Origin: Amycolatopsis xylanica
Lineage (GTDB): Bacteria > Actinomycetota > Actinomycetes > Mycobacteriales > Pseudonocardiaceae
DNA length: 64,000 bases
Assembly: GCF_900107045.1 (NCBI RefSeq)
Contig: NZ_FNON01000001.1
Location: 558,001-622,000, forward strand
Direction: 5' to 3'
Shown piece by piece: positions 7,567 to 16,100 of this stretch (the first letter of the stretch is position 1; every line of letters starts with the position of its first letter). A program made the position numbers and the translations under genes. Below the pieces are notes generated by a model. That model was given only the letters and a program-made list of their open reading frames with translations, was not told the DNA's origin and searched no databases.

Positions 7567-8365
7567 CCATGGCCTGCCCTACAGCGCGAACCTCTCGCTG
7601 CTGTTCACCGAACTGCCGCTGCTCGACCGCCCGGCGGCGGCAGCGGGCGCCGGGTTCACCGCGGTCGAGTTCTGGTGGCCGTTCACCGAGGCCGTCCCGC
7701 CCGCGGCCAAAGTGGACCGGTTCATCCACGCGATCAAGGTGTCCGGCGTCGCGCTGACCGGGCTGAACCTCTACGCGGGTGACATGGAGGCGGGTGATCG
7801 CGGGCTCGTCTCGTGGGTCGGCCGCGAAGCCGAGTTCGCCGAGAGCCTCGCCGTCGCGGTCAGGATCGCGAAACGCCTCGGCTGCCGCAGCTTGAATGCC
7901 TTGTACGGCAACAGGATCGAGAACGTCGACCCGGCGGAGCAGGACAAGCTCGCGCTGGCGAACCTGGATCTCGCCGCCGAGGAGGCGTGGCGCGCCGACG
8001 CGCAGATCCTGATCGAGCCGCTGTCGGGCGCCGACCACTATCCACTGCGGACGGCCGCGCACGTCACCGAGATCATCGACGAGATCGGCCGGGACAACAT
8101 CCGCCTGCTCGCCGATCTGTACCACCTGGCCGTCAACCGCGACGACCTCGGCGCGGCGGTCACCGACCCGCGCGTCGGGCATCTGCAGATCGCGGATGCC
8201 CCCGGCAGGCACCAGCCCGGCACCGGAAGCCTCGACCTCGGCGGCTACCTGGGCAAAGCCGAGGCCGCCGGCTATCGCGGATACGTCGGCATCGAATACA
8301 AGCCGCTCGGCGGGACCGTCGCGTCGCTCGGCTGGCTGCCGTTCGAACGAAGGGGACGGGAATGA
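7559..8365 (+). CDS. hyi: Hydroxypyruvate isomerase (xylose-isomerase-like TIM barrel)
   Basis: A 268-aa AP-endonuclease-2/xylose isomerase-like TIM barrel close in length and pattern to Hyi. Conserved blocks include NLSLLFTELPLLDRP at the start, the metal-site stretch ILIEPLSGADHYPL (Glu ligand), LLADLYHLAVN, VGHLQIADAPGRHQPGTG and the ending YVGIEYKPLGG. It interconverts hydroxypyruvate and tartronate semialdehyde. GTG 7559 is chosen because GGAGG at 7548-7552 has correct spacing; it overlaps the previous gene by 8 bp and the next by 4 bp. The neighbours glxR and gcl make the assignment strong. Confidence 0.92.
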   Translation: MDDHGLPYSANLSLLFTELPLLDRPAAAAGAGFTAVEFWWPFTEAVPPAAKVDRFIHAIKVSGVALTGLNLYAGDMEAGDRGLVSWVGREAEFAESLAVAVRIAKRLGCRSLNALYGNRIENVDPAEQDKLALANLDLAAEEAWRADAQILIEPLSGADHYPLRTAAHVTEIIDEIGRDNIRLLADLYHLAVNRDDLGAAVTDPRVGHLQIADAPGRHQPGTGSLDLGGYLGKAEAAGYRGYVGIEYKPLGGTVASLGWLPFERRGRE

Positions 8366-9252
8366 CGAAACTGGGTTTCATCGGGCTGGGCATCATGGGC
8401 GGCCCGATGGCCGCGCACCTGGCCGCCGCCGGTCATGACGTGCGGGGCCACGACGTGAGCCCGGACGCCGCCGCGAAACTCGAGGCCGCGGGCGGGCAGG
8501 CCGCGCCGGACATCGCGGGTGCGGTGACCGGCGCCGAGGTCGTCGTCACCATGCTGCCGGATCATCCGCAGGTGGAGGCCGTCGTCTTCGGCCAAGGCGG
8601 GGTGCTGGAGTCCGCGGCGGCGGGGACGTTGCTGATCGACATGAGCACGATCCGCCCGGAGACCTCGATCGAGATCGCCCGGCGCGCCGAGCCGCGCGGG
8701 ATCCGGGTGTTGGACGCGCCGGTGTCCGGCGGCCAGGCCGGTGCGGAACGGGCCGCGTTGTCCATCATGGCCGGTGGTGCGGCGGCCGACTTCGAGGCGG
8801 CGCGCCCGATCTTCGAGGTCATGGGCAAGACGGTCATCCACGTCGGGCCGCATGGCGCCGGCCAAGTGGTCAAGGCGGCCAATCAGCTGGTGGTCGGCGG
8901 GATCTACGGCCTGGTGTCCGAGGCGATCGTGCTGCTGGAAGCGTCCGGTGTGGACGCCGCGACCGGGCTCGACGTGCTCGCCGGCGGGCTCGCCGCCAGC
9001 CGGATCCTCGACCTCAAGCGCGAGTCGATGGTGGCGCGCCGGTTCGAGCCGGGCTTCCGGATCGACCTGCACCACAAGGACATGGGCATCGCGCTCGCCG
9101 CCGCGCGCCAGGCGGAGGTCTCGTTGCCGATGACCGCGCTGGTCGCGCAGCTCATCGCCGCCTGCCGCGCCATGGGGCACGGCTCTCTCGATCATTCGGC
9201 GCTGCTCAAGGTCATCGAGCGGCTGTCGGGCCGTGCCAAGTCGGAGGAGTGA
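8362..9252 (+). CDS. glxR: 2-hydroxy-3-oxopropionate (tartronate semialdehyde) reductase
   Basis: A 296-aa beta-hydroxyacid dehydrogenase. The N-terminal NAD(P) motif GFIGLGIMGGPMA is followed by the substrate-binding signature DAPVSGGQAGAE and the catalytic-Lys region VVKAANQLVVGG. The C-terminal helical domain carries LHHKDMGIAL. It reduces tartronate semialdehyde to D-glycerate. The ATGA overlap with hyi and position directly before gcl show translational coupling of the glyoxylate-to-glycerate route. Confidence 0.92.
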   Translation: MTKLGFIGLGIMGGPMAAHLAAAGHDVRGHDVSPDAAAKLEAAGGQAAPDIAGAVTGAEVVVTMLPDHPQVEAVVFGQGGVLESAAAGTLLIDMSTIRPETSIEIARRAEPRGIRVLDAPVSGGQAGAERAALSIMAGGAAADFEAARPIFEVMGKTVIHVGPHGAGQVVKAANQLVVGGIYGLVSEAIVLLEASGVDAATGLDVLAGGLAASRILDLKRESMVARRFEPGFRIDLHHKDMGIALAAARQAEVSLPMTALVAQLIAACRAMGHGSLDHSALLKVIERLSGRAKSEE

Positions 9253-9254
9253 CC

Positions 9255-10934
9255 ATGCCCAGGATCCCCGTCATGCAGGCGGTCGTGGAGGTGCTCGCCA
9301 GCGAGGGTGTCGACGTCGCGTTCGGCTGCCCCGGAGCCGCGATCCTGCCGCTCTACCAGGCGCTTCAGGGCAGCGGCATCGAGCACCTGATCGTCCGGCA
9401 CGAGGAAGGCGCCACGCATATGGCCGACGGCTGGTCGCGCACGACCGGCAAGGTCGGCGTCGCGATCGGGACGTCGGGACCGGCGGGCACCAACATGATC
9501 ACCGGGCTGTACACCGCGCAGGCCGACTCGATCCCGATCCTCTGTATCACCGGGCAAGCGGACTCGCGCAAGCTGCACACCGAGGCGTTCCAGGCGGTGG
9601 ACATCGTCGAGATCGCCAAACCGGTGACGAAATGGGCGGTCCAGGCCAAGGAAGCGGCCCAGGTGCCGTGGCTGTTCCGTGAGGCGTTCCGGGTCGCGCG
9701 GTCAGGACGGCCCGGTCCCGTGCTCATCGATCTGCCGATCGATGTGCAGAAACAGGAAATCGAATGGGACAGTGGCATCGACGAGCCGTTGCCGATCGTG
9801 GTGCCTTCGCCGCCGGCCGCACGGGTGTCGCGTGCGCTCGATCTGCTCGAGGCCGCCGAACGTCCGCTGATCCTGGCCGGGGGCGGCGTCGTGCTCGGCG
9901 AAGCGAGCGAGTTGCTGCTCGAAGCGGCGACGCGACTCGGTGTCCCTGTGCAGGTCACGTTGATGGGTAAAGGAAGTTTCCCGGAGGACCACGAGCTGTT
10001 CGCCGGAATGGCGGGGATCCAGACCTCCCAGCGCTGGGCCAACGCCGCGTTCCTCGAGGCCGACCTGGTGCTCGCGCTCGGCGCCCGGTTCGGCGACCGG
10101 CACACCGGCGACCTCGACGTGTACCGCGGCGACCGGAAGTTCATCCACGTCGACATCGAGCCGACCCAGCTCGGCAAGGTGTTCGGCCCGGACCTCGGCA
10201 TCGTCTCGGACACCGGCGCGTTCCTCTCGGCGCTGCTGGCCACAGGCCGCTCACCGGGACCACGGACGCGGTGGATACGGCGAATAGGTGAACTTCGCGA
10301 GGAATTATCCCGGCGCGAGGACTTCGAGGACGTCCCGATCAAGGCGCCGCGGGTGTTCAAGGAGATCAATGACTTCTATGACGAGAACGCGTACTTCGTC
10401 ACCGCGATCGGGCTGTACCAGATCTGGTCCGGCCAGTTCCAGCGCGCGCACCGGCCCCGGCACTACCAAGTGTGCGGTCAGGCCGGGCCGCTCGGCTGGG
10501 AGATCCCGGCGGCCATCGGCGTCAAGAAGGCCAAGCCGGACGCGGAAGTCGTCGGGTTGGTCGGCGACTACTCGTTCCAGTTCCTGGTCGAGGAGCTCGC
10601 GGTGGCCGCGCAGTACGACGTCGGTTTCGTGCTGATCATGCTGAACAACGAATATCTCGGCCTGATCCGGCAGGCGGAGACCGGGTACGGCATGAACTTC
10701 GAGGTCGACCTGCACTACGACGCGTTCGGCACCGACAACGTGAAGATCATGGAGGCCTACGGCTGCGCGGGCACGCGCGTCACCGAGCCCGGCGAGATCC
10801 GCGCTTCGCTGGAGTGGGCGCGCAAGGAGGTCGAGCGCACGAACCGGCCGGTGCTGGTGGAGATCATGATCGAGCGCGAAGGCAACGCCGCCATGGGCAA
10901 AGCGCTCGACAGCGTCGTGGAGTTCGAAGCCTGA
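9255..10934 (+). CDS. gcl: Glyoxylate carboligase (ThDP-dependent)
   Basis: A 559-aa ThDP enzyme that joins two glyoxylates into tartronate semialdehyde with release of CO2. Gcl-type blocks are clear: FGCPGAAILPLYQAL, GTSGPAGTNMITGLY, ITGQADSRKLHTEAFQAVDI, the C-terminal CGQAGPLGWEIPAAIG, the ThDP/Mg motif GDYSFQFLVEELAVAAQYD...NNEYLGLIRQ, and the ending MGKALDSVVEFE. Oddly, the position of the unusual Val51 of E. coli Gcl (RHVEGA) is Glu50 here (RHEEGA, codon 9402-9404), restoring the canonical ThDP-enzyme glutamate. ATG 9255 is preferred over GTG 9249 because GGAGG (9243-9247) is 7 nt upstream. It is the last gene of the operon and is followed by a strong hairpin. Confidence 0.9.
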   Translation: MPRIPVMQAVVEVLASEGVDVAFGCPGAAILPLYQALQGSGIEHLIVRHEEGATHMADGWSRTTGKVGVAIGTSGPAGTNMITGLYTAQADSIPILCITGQADSRKLHTEAFQAVDIVEIAKPVTKWAVQAKEAAQVPWLFREAFRVARSGRPGPVLIDLPIDVQKQEIEWDSGIDEPLPIVVPSPPAARVSRALDLLEAAERPLILAGGGVVLGEASELLLEAATRLGVPVQVTLMGKGSFPEDHELFAGMAGIQTSQRWANAAFLEADLVLALGARFGDRHTGDLDVYRGDRKFIHVDIEPTQLGKVFGPDLGIVSDTGAFLSALLATGRSPGPRTRWIRRIGELREELSRREDFEDVPIKAPRVFKEINDFYDENAYFVTAIGLYQIWSGQFQRAHRPRHYQVCGQAGPLGWEIPAAIGVKKAKPDAEVVGLVGDYSFQFLVEELAVAAQYDVGFVLIMLNNEYLGLIRQAETGYGMNFEVDLHYDAFGTDNVKIMEAYGCAGTRVTEPGEIRASLEWARKEVERTNRPVLVEIMIEREGNAAMGKALDSVVEFEA

Positions 10935-10942
10935 TCGTGGGG

Positions 10943-10988
10943 GTCGTGAGTGGTACGGCCGGTTCTAACCGGCCATACCACTCACGAC
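10943..10988. terminator. Bidirectional hairpin terminator (22-bp stem)
   Basis: Two 22-nt arms beginning GTCGTGAGTGGTA and ending TACCACTCACGAC pair almost perfectly around a 2-nt loop centre. It lies between the convergent gcl and PPOX genes. The outer GTCGTGAGTG motif recurs elsewhere in the window (272-286 and 1623-1637). Confidence 0.8.
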
Positions 10989-10993
10989 CTCGG

Positions 10994-11419
10994 TCAGGAC
11001 TTGCTCTGGTCGTTGCTCAGCCACTTGGCCGGGCGCATGCGCACCAGCAGCGAGCCCTCGCCGAGCGCACCGTCCACATAGGCCTTCGCGTCCGCTTCCG
11101 GCAGGTAGCGGGCCGCGATGCGGTCGGCCTGTTCCCGCGTCGGGGCGCCGTCGTTGGCGACGACCGGGCCCTCTGCGGTGACGTACTTGTACGGCCAGCT
11201 CTCGGACTGCACGAGCAGGCTGAACCGTCCCGCGGCCTGGATCGCCTTGTCCTTCTGGGATCCGCGGTCCATCCAGATCAGGATCTCGCCGCCCGCTTCG
11301 TAGTCGTACCAGACGGGGACGGTCAGTGGCGCGCGCCCGTCCCGCTCGATGGCCAGTACCCCGACGTGCACCCCGCTGAGGAACTCTTCACGTTCCTCGG
11401 CGGTCATGACGAAAGACAT
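10994..11419 (-). CDS. Pyridoxamine 5'-phosphate oxidase-like (PPOX) flavin/F420-binding protein
   Basis: A small split-barrel protein of about 141 aa. Recognisable features are a short N-terminal helix (MTAEEREEFL), the core VGVLAIERDGRAPLTVPVWYDY with typical PPOX strand order, SQKDKAIQAAGRFSLLVQ, and VTAEGPVV. Such proteins bind FMN, F420 or haem and reduce or bind small molecules; the cofactor cannot be told here. The start at ATG 11419 (MSFVMTAEE) is chosen over the upstream frame extension to 11479; ATG 11407 is also possible. It is monocistronic and convergent with gcl. Confidence 0.75.
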   Translation of the reverse strand: MSFVMTAEEREEFLSGVHVGVLAIERDGRAPLTVPVWYDYEAGGEILIWMDRGSQKDKAIQAAGRFSLLVQSESWPYKYVTAEGPVVANDGAPTREQADRIAARYLPEADAKAYVDGALGEGSLLVRMRPAKWLSNDQSKS

Positions 11420-11566
11420 CCGCTTCTCGCTTCCCCTGGGCGGGAGCTCATGTCCGAGCTCTATGGCTGGAAACAACACCAGTCACGCACCAGACATTCC
11501 GGGCTCGATGCACCGGCCACCGGTGATCTTGACAGCGCACCGGGTGAACGCTTCGCTCTGTAGGTC

Positions 11567-12547
11567 ATGCGCGTCCTCCTGACAGCGGCCCTGACCGTCG
11601 CGGCGATGGCAACTTCCCAGTTCACGGCCCTCGCGGCGAACCACGACATAGCGACCGGGCTGACCCATCCGTGGTCGATCGGCTTCCTGCCGGACGGCAG
11701 CGCGCTGGTGACCGAACGGGACAGCGCGAGAGTGCTTTCCGTGCGGCCGGGGTCCGTGCGCGAGGTGCAGACGATCGCCGAGGTCAAGCCGAACGGGGTG
11801 CAGAGCGGACTGCTCGGTCTCGCTGTTTCGCCGCTCTATGCCGCGGACAAGACCGTATTCATCTACTACTCGACCGAAACCGACAACCGGATCGCCTCGC
11901 TCAAGCTCGGCGGCAAGCCGAAGCCGATCGTCACCGGGCTGCCGCTGGGGCAGAAGCGCGAGGGCGGCAGGCTCGCGTTCGGGCCGGACGGCTGGCTGTA
12001 CGCGACCGTCGGCGACGGGCAGCGGCCCGAACTCGCGCAGGATCCGAAGTCGCTCGGCGGCAAGGTGCTGCGGATGACGAAGGATGGCAAGCCGGTGCCC
12101 GGCGCCAAGACGCTCGTCTACTCGCTCGGTCACCGCGATCCGCAGGGCATCACCTGGGACGACAAAGGCCGGATGTTCGTCTCCGAATCGGGGGAGCACG
12201 CCTTCGACGAGCTCAACCGGGTAGAGAAAGGGAAGAACTACGGTTGGCCGGTCTGTGAAGGCGTCTGTGGCAAGCCGGGTTTCGTCGATCCGGTCGTCAC
12301 GTGGAAGACCGAAGAAGCGACACCGAGCGACCTCGGTTACTACAAAGGCAGCCTCTACATGGCGGCCAACCTCGGTAAACGGTTGTGGCGCATTCCGCTA
12401 AAGGACGGTAAGACCGGCACGCCGGAGGCGCTTTTCGAAGGTACGTTCGGCAAGTTGCGCGCCGTCGAACCGGCCAAGGACGGCTCGCTGTGGTTCACAT
12501 CCACGAACGGCGGCGGCATCGACAAGATCGTGAGTTACACACCCTGA
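11567..12547 (+). CDS. Secreted PQQ-dependent-type sugar dehydrogenase (GdhB/YliI-like beta-propeller)
   Basis: A 326-aa protein. A signal peptide (residues 1-about 23, MRVLLTAALTVAAMATSQFTALAA) leads into a six-bladed beta-propeller with the family marks GLTHPWSIGFLPDGSALVTERD, GLLGLAVSP, GRLAFGPDGWLYATVGDG, LGGKVLRM, GHRDPQGITWD and ESGEHAFDELNRVEKGKNYGWP. These resemble soluble aldose/glucose sugar dehydrogenases, which use PQQ and Ca2+. It probably oxidises a sugar outside the cell; whether the host makes PQQ is not visible here. A TTGACA at 11529-11534 may be part of its promoter. Confidence 0.85.
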   Translation: MRVLLTAALTVAAMATSQFTALAANHDIATGLTHPWSIGFLPDGSALVTERDSARVLSVRPGSVREVQTIAEVKPNGVQSGLLGLAVSPLYAADKTVFIYYSTETDNRIASLKLGGKPKPIVTGLPLGQKREGGRLAFGPDGWLYATVGDGQRPELAQDPKSLGGKVLRMTKDGKPVPGAKTLVYSLGHRDPQGITWDDKGRMFVSESGEHAFDELNRVEKGKNYGWPVCEGVCGKPGFVDPVVTWKTEEATPSDLGYYKGSLYMAANLGKRLWRIPLKDGKTGTPEALFEGTFGKLRAVEPAKDGSLWFTSTNGGGIDKIVSYTP

Positions 12548-12570
12548 TCCGGCGTCACCCGATGTGATCG

Positions 12571-12606
12571 GAGTGGGCTTTGTTCCCGTGCGGACAAAGC
12601 CCACTC
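12571..12606. terminator. Hairpin terminator after the sugar dehydrogenase gene
   Basis: Arms GAGTGGGCTTTGT and the exact complement (13 bp) flank a 10-nt loop. It stands 24 bp after the stop and just before the catalase-family gene's GTG start, so transcription of that gene must begin within or after it. Confidence 0.7.
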
Positions 12607-12633
12607 GGGCAGCAGTCCTTGTATTCTCCGCTC

Positions 12634-13569
12634 GTGACCACACCGGACGGTATGACCGCCACCCAGGCCATCGACCGCATCGAGGCCGCGGCCCACCCAC
12701 GTCCCCAGGACCGCCGCCTGCACGCGCACGGCGCCAACTACGACGCCAAGTTCGTCCCCAGTGGACAGATCGGCCACCTGACCAACGCCAGGCACCTGAC
12801 CGAAGAGACCGCACTCGTCGTCCGGCTGTCCAATGGCTCGCCGCAGTACGATTCCGACGACCGGACCAGGGGCATCCGTGGTATGGCCGTGAAGTTCCTC
12901 GCCGACGGCAAGGGCATCCACGACCTGGTCGCCGCGAACTTCCGGGTGTTCCCCAGCAGCACGCCCGAGGGGTTCATCGAACTCGTGGAAGCGCTCGCCG
13001 GATCCACAGAGGACACTCTCAAGGCGAAGCTGACCACCGGCCGCAAGTTCGCCAGCTTCCTGATCGACCACAAGGAGAGCCACGCCGGGATCAAGGCGTT
13101 CCTGTCCCGTAAGGCTCCCGCCAGTTACGCGACGACCCGGTTCGACGGGCTGCACGCGTTCATCTTCGTGAATGACGCCGGTGAGCGGCGGGCGTTCCGG
13201 TACCGGCTCGTGCCGCAGCTGGGTGAGGTGGATCTCGACTCGGCGTACGGCGCGTCGCTGGACAAGCAGTTCCTCAACGCCGAGCTGGAGAGGCGGCTGC
13301 AGGCCGGTCCGGTGTCGTTCACCTTGGCCGTGCAGCTGGCCGAGCCGGGCGACGCCACGCACGATCCGTCGATCGCTTGGCCGGAACACCGGCAGCTGCT
13401 GCCTGCCGGCGAGATTCGGATCATCGGGCTTTCCCCGGAATCGGACGCCTGGGAACGTCAGGTTTACGACCCGATGCGGCTCGCTCCCGGTGTCGAAGCA
13501 TCCGATGACACGGTGCTCGCTTTCCGTCCACATGCCTACTCGGTGTCCGCCGAACGGCGGCTCGGGTAG
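12634..13569 (+). CDS. Catalase-family (SrpA-like) haem peroxidase
   Basis: A 311-aa protein, far shorter than monofunctional catalases (about 480 aa), matching the small catalase-related peroxidases. HAHGANYDAKFVPSG contains the distal His region, and ALVVRLSNGSPQ, DDRTRGIRGMAVKF and FSLTP-like ISLSPE blocks of the catalase core are replaced by close equivalents (for example IIGLSPESDAW). The C-terminal RPHAYSVSAERRLG carries the proximal Tyr in the catalase arrangement R-x3-Y. Start GTG 12634 gives VTTPDGMTATQAI; ATG 12652 is an alternative. It probably removes peroxide or oxidises organic substrates in the cytoplasm. Confidence 0.85.
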   Translation: MTTPDGMTATQAIDRIEAAAHPRPQDRRLHAHGANYDAKFVPSGQIGHLTNARHLTEETALVVRLSNGSPQYDSDDRTRGIRGMAVKFLADGKGIHDLVAANFRVFPSSTPEGFIELVEALAGSTEDTLKAKLTTGRKFASFLIDHKESHAGIKAFLSRKAPASYATTRFDGLHAFIFVNDAGERRAFRYRLVPQLGEVDLDSAYGASLDKQFLNAELERRLQAGPVSFTLAVQLAEPGDATHDPSIAWPEHRQLLPAGEIRIIGLSPESDAWERQVYDPMRLAPGVEASDDTVLAFRPHAYSVSAERRLG

Positions 13570-13720
13570 GTTTTCCGTCACATCAGAACAGCGTTCAAGA
13601 AGGATTTGCGGTCGTTTCGAGTCTCGATTCGCACCAAAACCGGCGCGGCTTACACATCCGCACGGCGGATCGGTTACCGTACGCATGTACCGCACATTCG
13701 AGTAATGAGGAGAGCGCTTC

Positions 13721-14131
13721 ATGGCGCAAAAAGTTGTCGTCGAAATGGTCGACGACATCGACGGTGAGATCGCCACCCAGACTGTTCCGTTCAGCCTGGA
13801 CGGCGTTTCCTACGAGATCGACCTGTCCGACGAGAACGCTTCGCACCTGCGCGAGGAGCTCGCTCGTTTCATCTCCGCCGGAACGCGGACCGGCGGGCGC
13901 AAGCTGCGCCTGGCCACCGGTCAGTCGGCGGCGAGCGGCGGCACCGACCGCGAGCGCTCCCGTCAGATCCGGGAATGGGCCCAGTCCAACGGCTACGAGG
14001 TCTCCGACCGCGGTCGTCTCGCCGCCGAGATCGTCGACGCCTACGAGGCCGCCCAGGCGGCCGTCGCGGACGCTGGCGACGACAAGGCCCCGCGTAAGCG
14101 TGCCACCCGCAAGAAGGCCTCGGCCAAGTAA
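13721..14131 (+). CDS. lsr2: Lsr2 nucleoid-associated protein
   Basis: A 136-aa H-NS-like xenogeneic silencer of actinobacteria. The N-terminal dimerisation domain (KVVVEMVDDIDGEIATQTV, then FSLDGVSYEIDLSDENA) is followed by the C-terminal DNA-binding domain (REWAQSNGYEVSDRGRLAAEIV), whose RGR motif inserts in the AT-rich minor groove. Unusual but common in this order, there is a Lys/Arg/Ala-rich tail (APRKRATRKKASAK) resembling histone tails. The 150 bp upstream are AT-richer than the surroundings, suitable for autoregulation. Confidence 0.96.
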   Translation: MAQKVVVEMVDDIDGEIATQTVPFSLDGVSYEIDLSDENASHLREELARFISAGTRTGGRKLRLATGQSAASGGTDRERSRQIREWAQSNGYEVSDRGRLAAEIVDAYEAAQAAVADAGDDKAPRKRATRKKASAK

Positions 14132-14150
14132 GTAGCACCACCGCCTGGTG

Positions 14151-14195
14151 GCCGTCGATCTGGCACGTCTGTCACAAACGCGCCAGGTCGACGGC
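14151..14195. terminator. Hairpin terminator shared by lsr2 and the esterase gene
   Basis: Arms GCCGTCGATCTGGC and GCCAGGTCGACGGC pair over 14 positions with one G-T pair. The right arm is inside the last codons of the convergent esterase gene, so the terminator overlaps coding sequence. Confidence 0.6.
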
Positions 14196-15377
14196 TTCGG
14201 CCATCGCACGGTAACCCGCGTCGCCCGGGTGCAGATGATCACCGGAATCGAACTGCGCCCGCATCTTGAGCGGATCCTGCGGATCCCGGATCGCCGCGTC
14301 GAAATCGACCACGCCGTCGAACACCCCGCTCGTGCGGATGAACTTGTTCACCGCCAGCCGGGTCGCTTCCAGCGTTTCGTCGTACACGCGCCAGCCTTTG
14401 AACGGTGTGAGCGTCCCGCCCAAGACCTTGATTCCGTGCGCGTGCGCGCGGGCCACGAGCTGTTCATAAGCGGCGGTGATCCGCGCCGGATCGGTTTGAT
14501 GCGGATCCTGCTGGATGTCGTTGATTCCTTCTAACACGATGAGTGTGCGAACGGACGTTTTGGTAAGGACATCGTCGTTGAACCGAGCCAATGCGTTGCG
14601 CCCTGCGCCACCGGGCCCGCCGAGCAGCAGCCGGTTCGCGGAGATCCCCGAGTTGACGACGCCGAAGTTCTTGCTGCGGTCGGCCAGATAGTCGGGCCAG
14701 CGCCGGTTGGTGCTCCCGGTCGAGCCGACCCCGTCGGTGATCGAATCGCCCAAGGTGACCACCGAGCCCCGCGCGCCGGATCCGCGCACGTCGACGCCGG
14801 TCACGTAATGCCAGACGGCCGTGGTCTCGGTGTAGGCGGTGCCTTCGGTGTCCAGCGCGTGATCGCCGTCGCGCGTGAAGAACGACGTCTGGCTCGCCGC
14901 GGGGTGATACGTCACCGGCCCTGACGGCGTCGGGACATAGGTGGTGACCAGCAGGTCGGAGTCGGCCGGAATCGCCAGGTCGACACTGTCGCTCTGCACC
15001 TCGGCGCCCGCCGGGATCGTCACGGTCGCGCGCTTGCCGAAGGTGAGTTCCTTGACCGTGCCCGGTTTCGCGTCCGCGGTCCCCGCCTTCGCCGAGACGG
15101 CGACCGAACTGTGCCCGAGCACCAGCGGGGAGTTGCCGAAAGCGTTGGACAGCGTCACGCGGGTGGACCTGCCACCCACGCTGGTATGGACCACGTTGCG
15201 GATCGAGAAGTTCGGGTACCCGTTGTCCGTGCCGGGCACCGGCCCCGCGGCCGAAGCGCCCCAGGTGCCGACCCACGCGCCGGGATCGGGTGGCGCCGGG
15301 AACTGTGCGCTTGCCTGCGCCGCGCCGAGCACCACGGCGGCGGACACTCCCAAGGCGACAACGCGGATCTTGCGCAC
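14172..15377 (-). CDS. Secreted SGNH/GDSL-type esterase
   Basis: A protein of about 401 aa. The start GTG 15377 is preceded by GGGAGG with good spacing, and the N-terminus is a signal peptide ending near QASAQ. An N-terminal beta domain (WVGTWGASAAGPVP, VTLSNAFG) precedes the SGNH hydrolase core: block I VVTLGDSITDG (nucleophile Ser), block II Gly near VNSGISANRLL, block III EGINDIQ (Asn), and block V SGDHLHPGDAGY (Asp/His). This layout matches secreted GDSL hydrolases of actinomycetes acting on lipids or acetylated glycans. It is transcribed alone and convergent with lsr2. Confidence 0.9.
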   Translation of the reverse strand: MRKIRVVALGVSAAVVLGAAQASAQFPAPPDPGAWVGTWGASAAGPVPGTDNGYPNFSIRNVVHTSVGGRSTRVTLSNAFGNSPLVLGHSSVAVSAKAGTADAKPGTVKELTFGKRATVTIPAGAEVQSDSVDLAIPADSDLLVTTYVPTPSGPVTYHPAASQTSFFTRDGDHALDTEGTAYTETTAVWHYVTGVDVRGSGARGSVVTLGDSITDGVGSTGSTNRRWPDYLADRSKNFGVVNSGISANRLLLGGPGGAGRNALARFNDDVLTKTSVRTLIVLEGINDIQQDPHQTDPARITAAYEQLVARAHAHGIKVLGGTLTPFKGWRVYDETLEATRLAVNKFIRTSGVFDGVVDFDAAIRDPQDPLKMRAQFDSGDHLHPGDAGYRAMAEAVDLARL

Positions 15378-15467
15378 GAAACCTCCCGCAGTCGGCAACA
15401 ATCCGACTATAAGAGGAAAAGGTGGGTCCTCAACCCCTGCTTTCGTTCCTGTCCGGTCCTTGTCCGG

Positions 15468-16031
15468 CTAGCGGAGCACCGGGAGCGCCCGAGCGCGCGC
15501 CCTGGCTTGGGCGCGGGCCTCCGTGAGCCGAGGGTGGAAAACATGAGCGCTGTTCTGCGAGAGATTGAGCGGTAGGTCGACGCCGCGGATCACCGCTGAT
15601 TCGACCGTCCAGGGTTCCGCGCAGGGAAACCAACACACTCTGGCGTACTCGCTCATCCAACCGGACAGTTCGGCCTCGCCGGCCTGCCCGAACGTCATCC
15701 GGGTTCCACTTCCGACACGACGCAGTTCGAGACCGAGCAGACAGCCGAGGGTGAGCCTGAGCGTGGAGCCTTCGGCATTGCCGCGAAAGTGGTAGCGGAT
15801 GCGCTGGCGCAGCGTCTGGGTGCTGGACCGGGTCCGCATGTGCCGGGGCGCGATGCCGACATAGAGCAACCGGTTCGCGTCCAGGCCTTCGGCCGGCGGC
15901 GTGAGGAAATGCCAGCCGTAGATGCCGGGGACGGCGGGCACCGGGGTCGGGCGGTCGAGCACCTGGCTTCGGGTCCACAGCGCGGATGGTCGCTGCAACC
16001 GTTCGGTCCAGTCATCGGTGCTTTCGGTCAT
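15468..16031 (-). CDS. GIY-YIG nuclease-like protein
   Basis: A 187-aa protein with a GIY-YIG fold pattern: VPGIYGWHF (GIY), LLYVGIAPR (YIG as YVG), the Arg-rich TLRQRIRYHFRGN helix, and near the end EPWTVESAVIRGVDLPLNLSQN, with the metal-binding Glu and the conserved Asn. Residues 1-30 (DDWTERLQRPSALWTRSQVL) form a short lead. Stand-alone GIY-YIG proteins of this length occur widely in actinobacteria with unknown roles (DNA repair, or mobile and restriction functions). No mobile-element neighbour is visible. The gene lies between two secreted-enzyme genes and is probably monocistronic. Confidence 0.75.
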   Translation of the reverse strand: MTESTDDWTERLQRPSALWTRSQVLDRPTPVPAVPGIYGWHFLTPPAEGLDANRLLYVGIAPRHMRTRSSTQTLRQRIRYHFRGNAEGSTLRLTLGCLLGLELRRVGSGTRMTFGQAGEAELSGWMSEYARVCWFPCAEPWTVESAVIRGVDLPLNLSQNSAHVFHPRLTEARAQARARARALPVLR

Positions 16032-16052
16032 TCGCTCAGTCTGCCCGAACGC

Positions 16053-16088
16053 GAAACCGGCGGGCCTCCGTGGAAGCCCGCCGGTTTC
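16053..16088. terminator. Hairpin terminator downstream of the GH28 gene
   Basis: GAAACCGGCGGGC and its complement form a 13-bp stem with a 10-nt loop, lying 13 bp beyond the GH28 stop on the minus strand. Confidence 0.65.
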
Positions 16089-16100
16089 CCGGTGAAGCCG

